Source: Joyebacterum sp964521425
Lineage (GTDB): Bacteria; Joyebacterota; Joyebacteria; Joyebacterales; Joyebacteraceae
DNA length: 38,587 bases
Direction of reading: 5' to 3'
NCBI GenBank assembly: GCA_964521425.1
Contig: CAZFRO010000024.1
Coordinates: forward strand, 1 to 38,587
Position numbers and translations under genes: made by a program. Position 1 is the first letter of the stretch, and every line of letters begins with the position of its first letter. The notes under the pieces were generated by a model. It did not search any database. It was not told where the DNA came from and saw only the letters and a list, made by a program, of their open reading frames with translations. Of the stretch, positions 26,289 through 35,459 are shown in pieces.

Positions 26289-26582
26289 TTAGCGCCCGCT
26301 ACCCTTTTTCAGTTCGTGGAGGCGAGCCTCTAGTGCTGCGGGCTGACCCTCCAGATTGGCGATCTCACTTCTCACACCGGCTACACCGGCCTCGAGCTCG
26401 GCACGCTCACTGCGAGCGGTATCGAGTTCGGTCAACGCAGCATCGCTCTCGTCCTGAGCAAGCTGAACTGCGGTCACATCCGCGCCTTCGCACGGAGGCT
26501 TCGGACCACAGCCCATCACAACCGCCGCCAGGACAAGCAGAAGCGATGCGAGAGCAATGACTCTCCCAGTCGTTCTTGCCAT
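26289..26582 (-). CDS. Small coiled-coil lipoprotein
   Basis: From the ATG at 26582 the protein has 97 residues: a basic start (MARTTGR), a hydrophobic core and the lipobox 'VVMGC' (Cys25). A Glu/Ala/Leu-rich helix from about 37 to 90 with heptad-like spacing is followed by 'KKGSGR'. An upstream GTG/ATG extension of 10 residues would disturb the signal peptide, so I exclude it. It has no recognised family. Size and layout recall Lpp-like or spacer lipoproteins. It lies 35 nt before the LysM gene and about 90 nt downstream of a good promoter. Confidence 0.82.
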   Translation of the reverse strand: MARTTGRVIALASLLLVLAAVVMGCGPKPPCEGADVTAVQLAQDESDAALTELDTARSERAELEAGVAGVRSEIANLEGQPAALEARLHELKKGSGR

Positions 26583-26672
26583 CGCGTGGCACCCCCCTTC
26601 AAGCAGACACACTTACACCGTACGCGCTACCTTACATCTGCGCGCCGCATGAATCGACTACACTTGGTGGAT

Positions 26673-26701
26673 AATTTACCAGAGCCTGCATCGACTGTCA
26701 A
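26673..26701 (-). promoter_or_regulatory. Promoter for the small lipoprotein/LysM unit
   Basis: On the minus strand, a perfect TTGACA (-35, 26696-26701) and TAAATT (-10, 26673-26678; 4 of 6 matches) are separated by 17 nt. It lies in the 145-nt spacer after aspS, and transcription would start near 26666. It probably begins the transcript that runs through the lipoproteins and possibly on to phoH. Confidence 0.65.
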
Positions 26702-26727
26702 GCCTCATTTCCTGAACAGGCCTAGCC

Positions 26728-28515
26728 TTAGGGCTCTTTGGTGAACGTGATGTGAAGCTCCTCCATCACCTCCTGCTCCGGCTCGGAGGGTGAACCATCC
26801 ATCAGCGACAGACCCTTGTATGTCTTCGGGAACGCTATCACGTCCCTGATCGAGTCCTCGCCCGTCAGCATCATCACGATCCGGTCTAGTCCGGGCGCGA
26901 TTCCCCCGTGAGGCGGGGCGCCGTAGTCGAATGCCCTAAGCAGGAACCCGAACCGCTCCTCTGCGTCCTCCCTGCTCATCCCGACGACCTTCATCACCTG
27001 TTCCTGGATATCACGACGGTGGATCCGGATGGAGCCGGATGCGAGTTCGACACCGTTTAAGACCAGATCGTAGAGCTGACCCAAGACCCTCCCGGGGTCG
27101 GTATCGAGATACTGAATATCCTCATCGCGAGGCATTGTGAACATGTGGTGTTCGGTCTCCCATCTGTCCGCTTCCTCATTGAAAGCGAACATCGGAAAGT
27201 CGGTTACCCAGAGGAGGTTGAGAAGACCGTCGGGAGCGAGGTTGAACTCATCGCGGAACGCGAGCCTCAAGCGCCCGAGCACGTTGTTAACCTTGGCCGT
27301 CGTGTCGGCCCCGAAGAGGAGGAGGTCGCCGTCGACGGCCTGCGCCCGCTCGATGATCGCCGCGGTCTCAGTCTCCGAGAGGAACTTGCTGATTCCTCCG
27401 TCGAACGCGCCATCCACCACCTTCACATAGGCGAGACCTTTAGCACCCCAGCCCTTCGCAAGCTCTTCCTTCTTGTCTATCTGGCTTCGCGACCAGTCCC
27501 CGCAGCCGGAGGCAACGAGACACTTCACCGAACCACCGGATTTGATCGCCGAGCTGAAAACCCTGAACTCCGTATCTCCCAGGAGGTCGCTCAGGTCGGT
27601 CAGTTCCATCCCGAAGCGGGTGTCGGGTTTGTCGGAGCCGAAGCGCCCCATGGCGTCGGCATAGGTGAGACGCGGAAACGGTGTCTCGATTCTCTTGCCG
27701 AGTACCTCCTGCCAGATCGAAGCGATCAGCCCCTCCGTCAGGGCAAAGACGTCGTCCTGTGTGACGAAACTCATCTCAATGTCTATCTGTGTGTGCTCCG
27801 GCTGCCTGTCGGCTCGCAATCCCTCGTCCCGCAGGCAGCGTGCGATCTGGAAATAGCGATCGAAGCCACTCACCATGAGGATCTGCTTGTAGAGCTGGGG
27901 AGACTGAGGCAGTGCGTAGACCTTTCCCGGGTGGATTCGGGACGGAACGATGAAGTCCCGTGCGCCCTCCGGCGTCTTCTTCGCCAGCATGGGCGTCTCG
28001 ATCTCGATCAGTCCCTGATTGCAGAGATAGTCGCGCGCCGCCTTCGCCGCGCGGTGACGCGTCATAAGGAGACTCTGCATGTGCGGGCGTCTGAGATCCA
28101 GATAGCGGTATTCCAGCCTGAGATCGTCGCTCGCCTTGACCGGCTCCTCGAGAACAAACGGCGGGGTGACGCAGTCGTTCAACACCTTCATCTCCCGCAC
28201 GATGATTTCAACGTCGCCTGTCGGAAGCTCGGAGTTGATGGTTCCCTCGGGCCTCGCCGCAACCTCTCCCTGGACGGCAATCACGTACTCCGAACCGAGT
28301 CCCCCCGCCACATCCAGGAGTTCAGCATCGTCCTCCGGTCTGAAGACGATCTGCGTCATCCCATATCTATCCCTCAGATCCACGAAGAGAAGACCACCCA
28401 AGTTCCTTCTCCGGTGTACCCAGCCTGCAAGGACGACTGTCGACCCGGCGTCGTTGGCCCTCAGTTCGCCGCACGTGTGCGTTCTGGCAAGTTCACCCAT
28501 CGGTTGCAGTTTCAT
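26728..28515 (-). CDS. aspS: Aspartyl-tRNA synthetase
   Basis: From the ATG at 28515 the protein has 595 residues, normal for the bacterial type. It has an OB-fold anticodon domain ('VVLAGWVHRRRNLGGLLFVDLRDR') and class II core motifs ('YALPQSPQLYKQILMVSGFD', 'FQIARCLRDEGLRADRQPEH'). A bacterial GAD insert follows, then the motif 3 region ('YGAPPHGGIAPGLDRIVMML'). It charges tRNA-Asp, and the bacterial form can be discriminating or not. The ATG overlaps the hisS stop (ATGA), so the two synthetases are coupled. Confidence 0.97.
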   Translation of the reverse strand: MKLQPMGELARTHTCGELRANDAGSTVVLAGWVHRRRNLGGLLFVDLRDRYGMTQIVFRPEDDAELLDVAGGLGSEYVIAVQGEVAARPEGTINSELPTGDVEIIVREMKVLNDCVTPPFVLEEPVKASDDLRLEYRYLDLRRPHMQSLLMTRHRAAKAARDYLCNQGLIEIETPMLAKKTPEGARDFIVPSRIHPGKVYALPQSPQLYKQILMVSGFDRYFQIARCLRDEGLRADRQPEHTQIDIEMSFVTQDDVFALTEGLIASIWQEVLGKRIETPFPRLTYADAMGRFGSDKPDTRFGMELTDLSDLLGDTEFRVFSSAIKSGGSVKCLVASGCGDWSRSQIDKKEELAKGWGAKGLAYVKVVDGAFDGGISKFLSETETAAIIERAQAVDGDLLLFGADTTAKVNNVLGRLRLAFRDEFNLAPDGLLNLLWVTDFPMFAFNEEADRWETEHHMFTMPRDEDIQYLDTDPGRVLGQLYDLVLNGVELASGSIRIHRRDIQEQVMKVVGMSREDAEERFGFLLRAFDYGAPPHGGIAPGLDRIVMMLTGEDSIRDVIAFPKTYKGLSLMDGSPSEPEQEVMEELHITFTKEP

Positions 28516-29771
28516 TGTGATTCCCTCTCCCGATCCCGGATGGCAGCCTCTAGCTCTTCCTCGCCAGGGCTCGCCTCCCACCCTGTCGCGACCTCTCTCA
28601 GCTTGAGGGGCTCACCCTCTCCCTGATTGACGAGCACGAACCGCGCGTTCATGCGGCCGGCCTCCTGCATCTGTTTGTTGAAGCTCCGACCCTGGTAGTC
28701 CATCTCAACGGAGAACGTCTCCCTCAGTCGCGCGGCGAGGGTCACGTTTGACCCGGCAGCTCCATCGCTTCCCGCCACGAGGTAGATATCGGGGCCCGGA
28801 GCCGCATCCTGGAACGCGCCCTCCTCTTCGAGCGCGGAGATGAGTCGTTCAACACCGGCCGACACTCCACACGCTGGAGTCGGCTTGCCTCCGAGTTCAC
28901 TCGTCAGCTCATCGTATCGGCCACCGCCGCAAAGCGCACTCTGCGCTCCCAGCTTCGTGTAGTGGATCTCGAAGATGGTCTTTGTGTAGTAGTCGAGTCC
29001 GCGTGCGAGCCCGCTGTCTATGACGTGTGGAACTGAGACCGCTCTCAAGTGCTTCTCGACGTGAGCGAAGTGATCCCGGCACTCGTCACAGAGCGCATCG
29101 AGAATCGAAGGAGCGTCAGTGAGAAGCGTCTGGCAGTTCTCATTCTTGCAGTCGAACATCCGTCTGGGATTACGCTCGTAACGTTCGCGGCAGTCATCGC
29201 AGAACCGCTCGAGCTTGGGCGCGAGTTCCTTCTTCAGGAGATCGTTGTAGGCCGGAGTGCAGCTCGGGCATCCGGCGCTGTTTATCCTCGCTTCAGTTCC
29301 CTTGATACCAAGCCCCTCGAAGAAGCGAACCGAGAAGAGAATGATCTCCGCGTCTATGGCGGGACTTAGTGAGCCCAGAGCCTCGAGCCCCCACTGCCAG
29401 AACTGCCGGTAACGCCCTGCCTGCGGACGTTCGTACCGGAACATCGGGCAGAAGTACCTGAGTTTCGTGACCTGCGCGCCGCGCCCCATGTTGTGTTCGA
29501 TGAAGGAGCGCACAACGCTCGCGGTTCCCTCGGGCCTGAGCGTCAGGCTTCGACCCTTGCGGTCCGGGAATGTGTACATCTCCTTTCGCACGATATCGGT
29601 CGAGTCGCCGATCCCGCGGGCGAAGAGTTCGGTCTCCTCAAAGACCGGAAACCGGATCTCTTTGTATCCGAATCGCTCCGCCGTGTCGCGGAATACTCGC
29701 TCGACGTGCTGCCACTTCCAGCTGTCGGCAGGGAGAATGTCCCGCGTTCCCCTGGGCGCCGTGTACTTCAT
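28512..29771 (-). CDS. hisS: Histidyl-tRNA synthetase
   Basis: From the ATG at 29771 (GGGAGGA just upstream) the protein has 419 residues. It begins 'MKYTAPRGTRDILPADS' and shows class II signatures 'LRPEGTASVVRSFIEH', 'PMFRYERPQAGRYRQFWQWG' and the histidine-specific 'GLARGLDYYTKTIFEI'. The region with 'CPSC', 'CDDC' and 'CKNENC' may bind zinc, as in part of the family. The start overlaps the VanZ-like gene's stop (ATGA) and the stop overlaps aspS, so all three are coupled. Confidence 0.97.
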   Translation of the reverse strand: MKYTAPRGTRDILPADSWKWQHVERVFRDTAERFGYKEIRFPVFEETELFARGIGDSTDIVRKEMYTFPDRKGRSLTLRPEGTASVVRSFIEHNMGRGAQVTKLRYFCPMFRYERPQAGRYRQFWQWGLEALGSLSPAIDAEIILFSVRFFEGLGIKGTEARINSAGCPSCTPAYNDLLKKELAPKLERFCDDCRERYERNPRRMFDCKNENCQTLLTDAPSILDALCDECRDHFAHVEKHLRAVSVPHVIDSGLARGLDYYTKTIFEIHYTKLGAQSALCGGGRYDELTSELGGKPTPACGVSAGVERLISALEEEGAFQDAAPGPDIYLVAGSDGAAGSNVTLAARLRETFSVEMDYQGRSFNKQMQEAGRMNARFVLVNQGEGEPLKLREVATGWEASPGEEELEAAIRDRERESQ

Positions 29772-30151
29772 CGTCCTCCCGCCTTCCATCTGTAGAACCA
29801 GACCGCGATGCGATTACCGATGATCACACCGATAGAATCGGCAATCCAGTCACGAACATCGGAGCACCGTCCGGGAACCGTGAACTGGTAGATCTCATCG
29901 AGAGCGCCGATCGCTAGACCGAGGAGAATGGCGAAGAGCGTTACCCATCGTCTCCTTGCCCCTCTCAGTGTTCCGAAGAACCCGACGGAGAGGAACAACC
30001 CCAGTCCGCCGTACTCCGCCGCGTGAGCAAGCTTGTCGACCATCTTGAGCTTTATGATTGTGCTCGCAAAGACCGACACGGACGAGAGTCCGAAGATGAG
30101 AAGCGTCCATGCTATCGCGGGAATCCACAGTTTCAGCTTATTCCACACCAA
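29768..30151 (-). CDS. VanZ-like membrane protein
   Basis: The 127-residue protein has about four membrane helices and the VanZ-family signature 'KLAHAAEYGGLGLF', then 'GALDEIYQFTVPGRCSDVRD' and 'DSIGVIIGN'. The family is named after a teicoplanin-resistance protein, but chromosomal versions like this have no defined role. The start is TTG 30151 or GTG 30148, with GGAG 7 or 10 nt upstream. It is coupled to hisS and lies 14 nt after ccsB. Confidence 0.9.
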   Translation of the reverse strand: MVWNKLKLWIPAIAWTLLIFGLSSVSVFASTIIKLKMVDKLAHAAEYGGLGLFLSVGFFGTLRGARRRWVTLFAILLGLAIGALDEIYQFTVPGRCSDVRDWIADSIGVIIGNRIAVWFYRWKAGGR

Positions 30152-30165
30152 ACGATTTCTCCAGG

Positions 30166-30975
30166 TTACGCCCCGTATGAGTGCAGACCACCCAGGAAGC
30201 GGCTACCCAGCACCGTGAACAGCGTCACGAGGAATCCGAGCGCTGCCAGTCGCGCCGCACCCACGCCGCGCCATCCCTTGACGAATCTGGCGTGCAGATA
30301 GATGGCATATACAAGCCAGACGATGAGGGAACTCGTTTCCTTGGGATCCCACGACCAGGGCGCACCCCAGGCGCTGTTTGCCCAGATGGCGCCGGCCAGA
30401 AGGGCGCCTATTGTGAAGAGCGGAAAGCCGACGCCGATGGCGCGATAGGTGACCATGTCGAGCGTCTCCTTGTCCGGAAGACCCTTCCACCCACGCCAAT
30501 CTCCTATCATGTACATGACCGCCGCCACGAACGACACGGCGAAGGCCGCCTCGGCGAGTGCTGCCAGCGACACGTGGATCCATAGCCAGTAGCTCTGCAG
30601 TGCGGGAATCAGCTGCTGCTCGATCCTGGAGGGAAAGAGGGAAGCCACACCCATTCCAAGCACGCCCACGGGCGCTGCGAAGGCTGTCAGAAGCTCCAGT
30701 CCCTTTGTTCTCCAGATTACGACAAATGCCAGAACCGCCGCCCACGAGAGAAGCAGCATGTAGTCGAAGGGACCTGTCACAGGAGGATGTCCGGACACCG
30801 CCCAGCGCACACCCAATGCAACCGTCTGAGAGGTCAGACCAGCGAGCGTGATCACATATATGATGCCGCGAACAACCGGCTTCCGCGTGCCTGCGTAGAT
30901 GCAGGCGCCTACTGTTGCGGCAAGATAGCTCCAAAGGGCTACCCAGAAGAGAATCATGTCGGGTCTCATGTCCAT
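30166..30975 (-). CDS. ccsB: Cytochrome c biogenesis protein CcsB/CcsA-type (System II)
   Basis: The 269-residue protein is a multi-helix membrane protein with the tryptophan-rich haem-handling WWD-like motif 'WGAPWSWDPKET' near residues 210-225, followed by 'VYAIYLHAR' with a candidate haem-ligand His. With ResB it exports and presents haem for attachment to CxxCH apocytochromes outside the membrane. The start is ATG 30975 with GGAGG 9 nt upstream. Gene names vary (ccsA, ccsB, resC). It lies 60 nt after resB, as in System II operons. Confidence 0.94.
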   Translation of the reverse strand: MDMRPDMILFWVALWSYLAATVGACIYAGTRKPVVRGIIYVITLAGLTSQTVALGVRWAVSGHPPVTGPFDYMLLLSWAAVLAFVVIWRTKGLELLTAFAAPVGVLGMGVASLFPSRIEQQLIPALQSYWLWIHVSLAALAEAAFAVSFVAAVMYMIGDWRGWKGLPDKETLDMVTYRAIGVGFPLFTIGALLAGAIWANSAWGAPWSWDPKETSSLIVWLVYAIYLHARFVKGWRGVGAARLAALGFLVTLFTVLGSRFLGGLHSYGA

Positions 30976-31035
30976 TCCTAACTACCTCCAGAAAATGCGC
31001 CGATCAGGGCCCCGTGGGGCGGCTCATCCATAGCC

Positions 31036-32178
31036 TCAGGCGACACCCGGTGAACGCCTCGTCCACAACGTCAGGCAGAGTCCGAGAGAAAGAATCCCGA
31101 GCCCTGCGAAGAGAAGCGGCGTGCCCGGCTGTCTCGCGTATTCAAAACGCGTCAGGCCGTTGTCGAAGTCGGGGATGTAATCCATGAAGAAGATGCGACA
31201 CGGGAGATCGCTGTCGTCGCGATGACCTGCGAATCCCATGAAGAACCAGCGTTCGGCCACGAGTTCCCCCGCGTCCCGTAGCTCAACAAGTACCGCCTGG
31301 TTATCGTGTCCGATCGACGCCAGTCCGGCGGTTCCAGTCTCGATATCGTAGGTGAAGTCAGCAAGGAACTCCAGCACTTTGAGACTCAGGTCGGTGCCCT
31401 CGATCTCCACAGTCTCCCCTGGCGCCGTTGTGATCTCCCTGTGCAAGGGCGCCCCGTCCGGGGCAGGAACTACCACGCCTATGAATGCGCGCTCTATCGA
31501 TCTGGCCGACGGCAGCATCTCGTACTGATAGACACCGATCCCGCGGTGATTGAGCGGGTGGTTGACCTCGATGCGATGTGTGCGGACCTCGACACCTTCT
31601 TCGAACACGGTCACCTCGGTCAGGTACTCACTCAAGCTCCCATCCTCCGTGAATTCCGTCCGTGCCGCATCGACACGAATGGAGAAGCCTCCTTCAGGAA
31701 CCTCGATCACGTCCCCCGCCTCCAGATACCGTGGGGCCGGATGCTTGAAGCCCGCAAGCGCCGTGACGAGACCGGCCGCTGCGATGATGGCGATCGAGAG
31801 ATGGGTCAGGAGTGAACCCGTTGCGGTGAGCCGCCGCCCTGGACGTTTGACGAGCCGGACGATGCGACGGAGCGTGCACGTGATCGTGGAAACCACAACG
31901 AGCGCGCCGAGGAGTGCGAAGTACCACGTTCTGAAGACGTTTGCCAGGCCGGAGCGAAAGAGGAAGATACCGAACGCATCTCCGTACCGCTCCGTGTAGG
32001 CCTCAAGCGGAAGCCGCTGGCCGACGAGGGCGCCTATCATCGAGATGGCGGCCATGGCGACCAGGAGCCAGATGGCGGTGCGCATCGACGTAAGCCAGTT
32101 GCGGAACCTCTGCAAGAAGAGGGCTGCCACAAGAAGAACGAGCGGCACAAGTATCACAAGCGGGATAGGACCCAGCAC
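31036..32178 (-). CDS. resB: Cytochrome c biogenesis protein ResB/Ccs1 (System II)
   Basis: The 380-residue protein has an N-terminal pair of helices ('LTSMRTAIWLLVAMAAISMIG' with 'LPLEAYTERYGDAFGIFLF' after it) and a helix near 90. A large extracytoplasmic beta-rich domain (about 150-350) and a final helix ('LLFAGLGILSLGLCLTLW') follow. This is the ResB layout. It partners CcsB in haem transfer to c-type cytochromes. The start is GTG 32178 with GAGG upstream. It follows hypB by only 7 nt, so cytochrome maturation seems to be co-transcribed with hydrogenase maturation. Confidence 0.93.
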   Translation of the reverse strand: MLGPIPLVILVPLVLLVAALFLQRFRNWLTSMRTAIWLLVAMAAISMIGALVGQRLPLEAYTERYGDAFGIFLFRSGLANVFRTWYFALLGALVVVSTITCTLRRIVRLVKRPGRRLTATGSLLTHLSIAIIAAAGLVTALAGFKHPAPRYLEAGDVIEVPEGGFSIRVDAARTEFTEDGSLSEYLTEVTVFEEGVEVRTHRIEVNHPLNHRGIGVYQYEMLPSARSIERAFIGVVVPAPDGAPLHREITTAPGETVEIEGTDLSLKVLEFLADFTYDIETGTAGLASIGHDNQAVLVELRDAGELVAERWFFMGFAGHRDDSDLPCRIFFMDYIPDFDNGLTRFEYARQPGTPLLFAGLGILSLGLCLTLWTRRSPGVA

Positions 32179-32185
32179 GCTTACC

Positions 32186-32866
32186 TCACTCTCCGGCGGC
32201 GGGGCGCGCCGCGCGCTTCATCTCAAGTCTCTTCATGATCCACTCTACCCACGCGTCCATCCCCTCACCCTTGAGGGCGGAGAGCTTGAGCACTTCACAC
32301 TCTGAATTCAGGACGCCTATCTCAGTTCCGACCTTCTCGACGTCAAACTCGATATACGGAAGGAGGTCGATCTTGGTAATGATGGCGAGTTCCGCCTCGT
32401 GGAATATCGACGGATACTTCATCGGTTTGTCGTCGCCCTCGGCAGTCGAGAGCAGCACCATTCGGATGTCCTCGCCGAGATCGTATGTTGACGGGCAGAT
32501 GAGATTGCCGACGTTCTCAATGAAGACCAGGTCTGCAGTATCGAGACCGAGCCCATCGAGCACGTCGCTGATCATCTTGGCACTCAGGTGGCAACCTCCA
32601 CCCGTGTTTATCTGTATCCCCTCCGCCCCGTGCGCCCGAACACGATCCATGTCGCGCTCGGTGCTGACGTCGCCTTCGATCACGAGTATCTTGACCTTGT
32701 CGGCGAGCCGGTCGAGCGTCGCCTCAAGCAACGTCGTCTTCCCCGATCCGGGCGAGCTTATGATGTTGAACACCAGGAGCCCGGCATCGGCGAACTGTCT
32801 CCGGTTCTCGATCGCGACTGAATCATTCTCGCTGAGGATCTTCTTCTCGATATCGACCTTTGACAC
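32186..32866 (-). CDS. hypB: Hydrogenase nickel-insertion GTPase HypB
   Basis: The 226-residue protein starts at GTG 32866. It has a P-loop 'SPGSGKTT' (38-45), the nickel/zinc site C92-H93 in 'GGGCHL' with C124 in 'NLICP', and 'ITKIDLLPY' for guanine recognition. It lacks the N-terminal CxxCGC nickel motif and any His-rich tail, so it is the minimal form. With HypA it delivers Ni to the hydrogenase large-subunit precursor after Fe(CN)2CO insertion. It is the last hyp gene and is followed at once by resB. Confidence 0.96.
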   Translation of the reverse strand: MSKVDIEKKILSENDSVAIENRRQFADAGLLVFNIISSPGSGKTTLLEATLDRLADKVKILVIEGDVSTERDMDRVRAHGAEGIQINTGGGCHLSAKMISDVLDGLGLDTADLVFIENVGNLICPSTYDLGEDIRMVLLSTAEGDDKPMKYPSIFHEAELAIITKIDLLPYIEFDVEKVGTEIGVLNSECEVLKLSALKGEGMDAWVEWIMKRLEMKRAARPAAGE

Positions 32867-32877
32867 GATTCCCCCCG

Positions 32878-33225
32878 CTAGTCTTCGTCTATCTCAAGGT
32901 GCTTGATGTCCAGTTCAAGGCCCGAGTGTATCTTGATGTCGGTCGACCCGCACGACGGGCATCCCAGCGCAAACTCCTCGTAGGTGAAGTCGCGCTCGCA
33001 TGTGTGGCAGCGGCCGGCGATAGGTATGTCGTTGATCACCAGTTCGACGCCCTCATACTGGCCGCCGGACACGATCACCTCGAACGCTTCACTCAGAAGA
33101 GTCGACTCGACCGTCGAGCCCTTCCCTATATCAAGGAAGATGCGCCTGAGGGTCGCGTTCGGATGCTCGGCCATCGTCTTCTCAACGATCTCAAGCATGC
33201 TCTGGCAGATCGACAGCTCGTGCAC
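32878..33225 (-). CDS. hypA: Hydrogenase nickel chaperone HypA
   Basis: The 115-residue protein starts at GTG 33225 with AGGAG 5 nt upstream. His2 in 'MHELSIC' is the nickel ligand of the family. The zinc site is C73/C76 and C89/C92 ('CHTCERDF' and 'CPSCGS'). It partners HypB in nickel insertion. It lies 8 nt after hypE and 11 nt before hypB. Length and motifs are fully typical. Confidence 0.97.
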   Translation of the reverse strand: MHELSICQSMLEIVEKTMAEHPNATLRRIFLDIGKGSTVESTLLSEAFEVIVSGGQYEGVELVINDIPIAGRCHTCERDFTYEEFALGCPSCGSTDIKIHSGLELDIKHLEIDED

Positions 33226-33233
33226 GAAAGCTC

Positions 33234-34259
33234 CTAGCAGATACGCGGCAGCTGGACGCCCTCAAGCATCACGATGGGCCTTAAGCCCCCCACCTCGGTG
33301 CGCAGATAGACCCCTGCTCTCCCACCCACGGCGCCTATTGCTATCGCTTCAAGGCCGAGGGGATGCGCCCGCATCGCCTTGAGGACGATGTCGGCGCCAC
33401 GCTCCGGAACCACGACGATGACCTTCCCCTCGTTCGCCATATAGATGGGATCGTATCCGAGGATGTCACACACGGCGCGGACCTTCCTGGCCACAGGAAT
33501 GTCTGCCTCCCGAATGGTGATGCCGAGACCGGACTTCGACGCGATCTCGTTGAGCGTGGTACCCAGACCTCCCCGTGTCGGATCCCTGAACACGTGAATG
33601 TCAGGATAGGCACGGAGGACCGTATCGACGAGTCCGTTCAGACACGCACAGTCGCTCTCGATGACCTCGTCCAGCTTGAGCTCTTCGCGTGCAACCAGAA
33701 TGGCGGTCTCGTGGTCCCCGATCGTCCCGGAGAGAATCACGACATCGCCTTCCTCCGCGCGTACGGCCGAGATCGAGACGCCGTCTGGGACGACACCGAT
33801 ACCGGCGGTGTTGATTATGATGCCGCCCACTGACCCGTGTTCCACGACCTTTGTGTCGCCGGCGGCGATCGATACTCCGGCGGCCGAGGCCGCCTCCGCG
33901 ATGGAGTCGATGATCTCCTCGAGCACGGAGAGCTTGAGTCCCTCTTCAATGATCAGACCGAGCGTGAGATAGAGAGGGGTTGCTCCCTTCATGGATAGAT
34001 CGTTGACGGTACCTGCAACGGCGAGTGAACCGATGTCGCCACCGGGGAAGAAGAGCGGCTGCACGACGAACGAGTCGGTCGTGAAGGCCACGCGCCCGCC
34101 ATCGAGCTTGTGGCCGCCAAGATCCGGAAGCTCCGCGGAGTCGTCGAGCGACTCGAGGATCGGGTTCGCTAGCCGCGCGACTATCAGATTCTCGATCAGT
34201 TCATGCATGAGTGCGCCGCCGCTACCGTGCGCGAGCTTCACCCTGTCATCGTTGCTCAA
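33234..34259 (-). CDS. hypE: Hydrogenase maturation protein HypE
   Basis: I place the start at TTG 34259 (341 residues, 'SNDDRVKLAHGSGG'): GGGAGAGG lies about 8 nt upstream and the length fits the family. A GTG at 34280 would add seven residues but has no ribosome-binding site. The AIR-synthase-like fold and ATP site are visible ('FTTDSFVVQPLFFPGGDIG', 'VAGTVNDLSMKGA', 'AAGDTKVVEHG'). It ends with the diagnostic 'PRIC', whose Cys carries carbamoyl from HypF and is dehydrated to thiocyanate, the CN source. Confidence 0.95.
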   Translation of the reverse strand: MSNDDRVKLAHGSGGALMHELIENLIVARLANPILESLDDSAELPDLGGHKLDGGRVAFTTDSFVVQPLFFPGGDIGSLAVAGTVNDLSMKGATPLYLTLGLIIEEGLKLSVLEEIIDSIAEAASAAGVSIAAGDTKVVEHGSVGGIIINTAGIGVVPDGVSISAVRAEEGDVVILSGTIGDHETAILVAREELKLDEVIESDCACLNGLVDTVLRAYPDIHVFRDPTRGGLGTTLNEIASKSGLGITIREADIPVARKVRAVCDILGYDPIYMANEGKVIVVVPERGADIVLKAMRAHPLGLEAIAIGAVGGRAGVYLRTEVGGLRPIVMLEGVQLPRIC

Positions 34260-34316
34260 TGCTCCTACCTCTCCCGGCACGCTTTCACGCGTGCCACAAT
34301 CATCGAGTGCGGCTGT

Positions 34317-35456
34317 CTATGCCACATCCCTCTCGTACTTGTAGAACGCTGCGCACGATCCTTCAGTAGATACCATGCACGGACCGACCGGTCGCCGGGG
34401 CGTGCAGACCTCACCAAAGAGCGGGCAATCGGTCGGGAGCTTACGTCCCAACATGATCTCCCCGCAGACGCAGCCCGGCTGTTCGATGGGCTCGGCCACT
34501 TCCAGTGACAGCCGCTCCCCCGCGTCGAAGTCGCTATACCGCTCACTCAGATCGTGACCGCTTCCCGGAATCACGCCGATGCCGCGCCACTCGGCATCGC
34601 ACGGCTTGAACACGTCTCGCAAGAGCTCCTGTGCCGCAACGTTACCCTCACCAGTGACGGCCCTCTTGTATCGAATTTCTACGCTGGCGCTGCCCTGGCC
34701 GGTTCTGATCGCGGCGACCTTCTCCAGCAGCCCCTCGATGCCTGAGAGGATGTCGAGCGGCTCGAACCCCACGACGACGCACGGCATATTGCGATCGCGG
34801 GCCACGGGCTCGTAGGCGTTGGCGCCGATGATGACGCTCGCATGCCCGGGGCAGATGAAGCCGTCGAGAGGACGGTCCGGAATCGCCGCCAGCACGTCGA
34901 GGGCGATGGGAACCGTCTTGAAGAATGGGAGGATGGAGAAGTTCGTGAACTCTTCTCGCTTCGCGGCCACGATCGTAGCCGCGATCGTCGGTGACGTCGT
35001 CTCGAATCCCACACCCAGGAAGACGACCTGCTTTCCGGGGTTCTCCCGTGCAATCTTCAGCGAGTCCATCGGACTGTAGACGATCCGGACGTCGGCTCCG
35101 TCTGTGCGCGCGCTCTCCAGAGAGGATCGCGACCCGGGGACACGCATCATGTCGCCGAATGTCGCGATGATCGTACCGGGCGCCTCTGCCGCCGCGATCG
35201 ATCTGTCTATCTCGATCAGCGGCGTAACGCAGACAGGACACCCCGGGCCGGAGAGAAGCCTCAGCGAATCGGGAAGAAGCGACCTCAGACCGAAGCGCGA
35301 GATGGCGACCGTGTGGGTCCCGCAGACCTCCATCAGAGCGACGGGTTTCTCCGCAGTCGCGCCCGCTCTTTCGAGAAGACGCTCTATCCGCCCGAGAAGA
35401 ACCCGCGCCGCGGACTCAGACCGAAACGATTCGACTTCCATGACTGGATCGGTCAT
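34317..35456 (-). CDS. hypD: Hydrogenase maturation iron-sulfur protein HypD
   Basis: The 379-residue protein contains the conserved 'MEVCGTHTVAI' (C45) and 'SGPGCPVCVTP' (C73, C76). A C-terminal cysteine cluster ('GCVCGEIMLGR', 'TDCPLFGEVCTP') holds a [4Fe-4S] centre. HypD with HypC is the scaffold on which Fe(CN)2CO is built. It lies 3 nt after hypC, so the two partners are made together. No anomaly is visible. Confidence 0.97.
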   Translation of the reverse strand: MTDPVMEVESFRSESAARVLLGRIERLLERAGATAEKPVALMEVCGTHTVAISRFGLRSLLPDSLRLLSGPGCPVCVTPLIEIDRSIAAAEAPGTIIATFGDMMRVPGSRSSLESARTDGADVRIVYSPMDSLKIARENPGKQVVFLGVGFETTSPTIAATIVAAKREEFTNFSILPFFKTVPIALDVLAAIPDRPLDGFICPGHASVIIGANAYEPVARDRNMPCVVVGFEPLDILSGIEGLLEKVAAIRTGQGSASVEIRYKRAVTGEGNVAAQELLRDVFKPCDAEWRGIGVIPGSGHDLSERYSDFDAGERLSLEVAEPIEQPGCVCGEIMLGRKLPTDCPLFGEVCTPRRPVGPCMVSTEGSCAAFYKYERDVA

Positions 35457-35459
35457 CTC

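Noticed and set aside
27145..28626. 493-codon plus-strand frame
   Set aside because: It lies antisense to aspS in register. AspRS motifs on the minus strand are unambiguous, and the plus frame has no recognisable domain.
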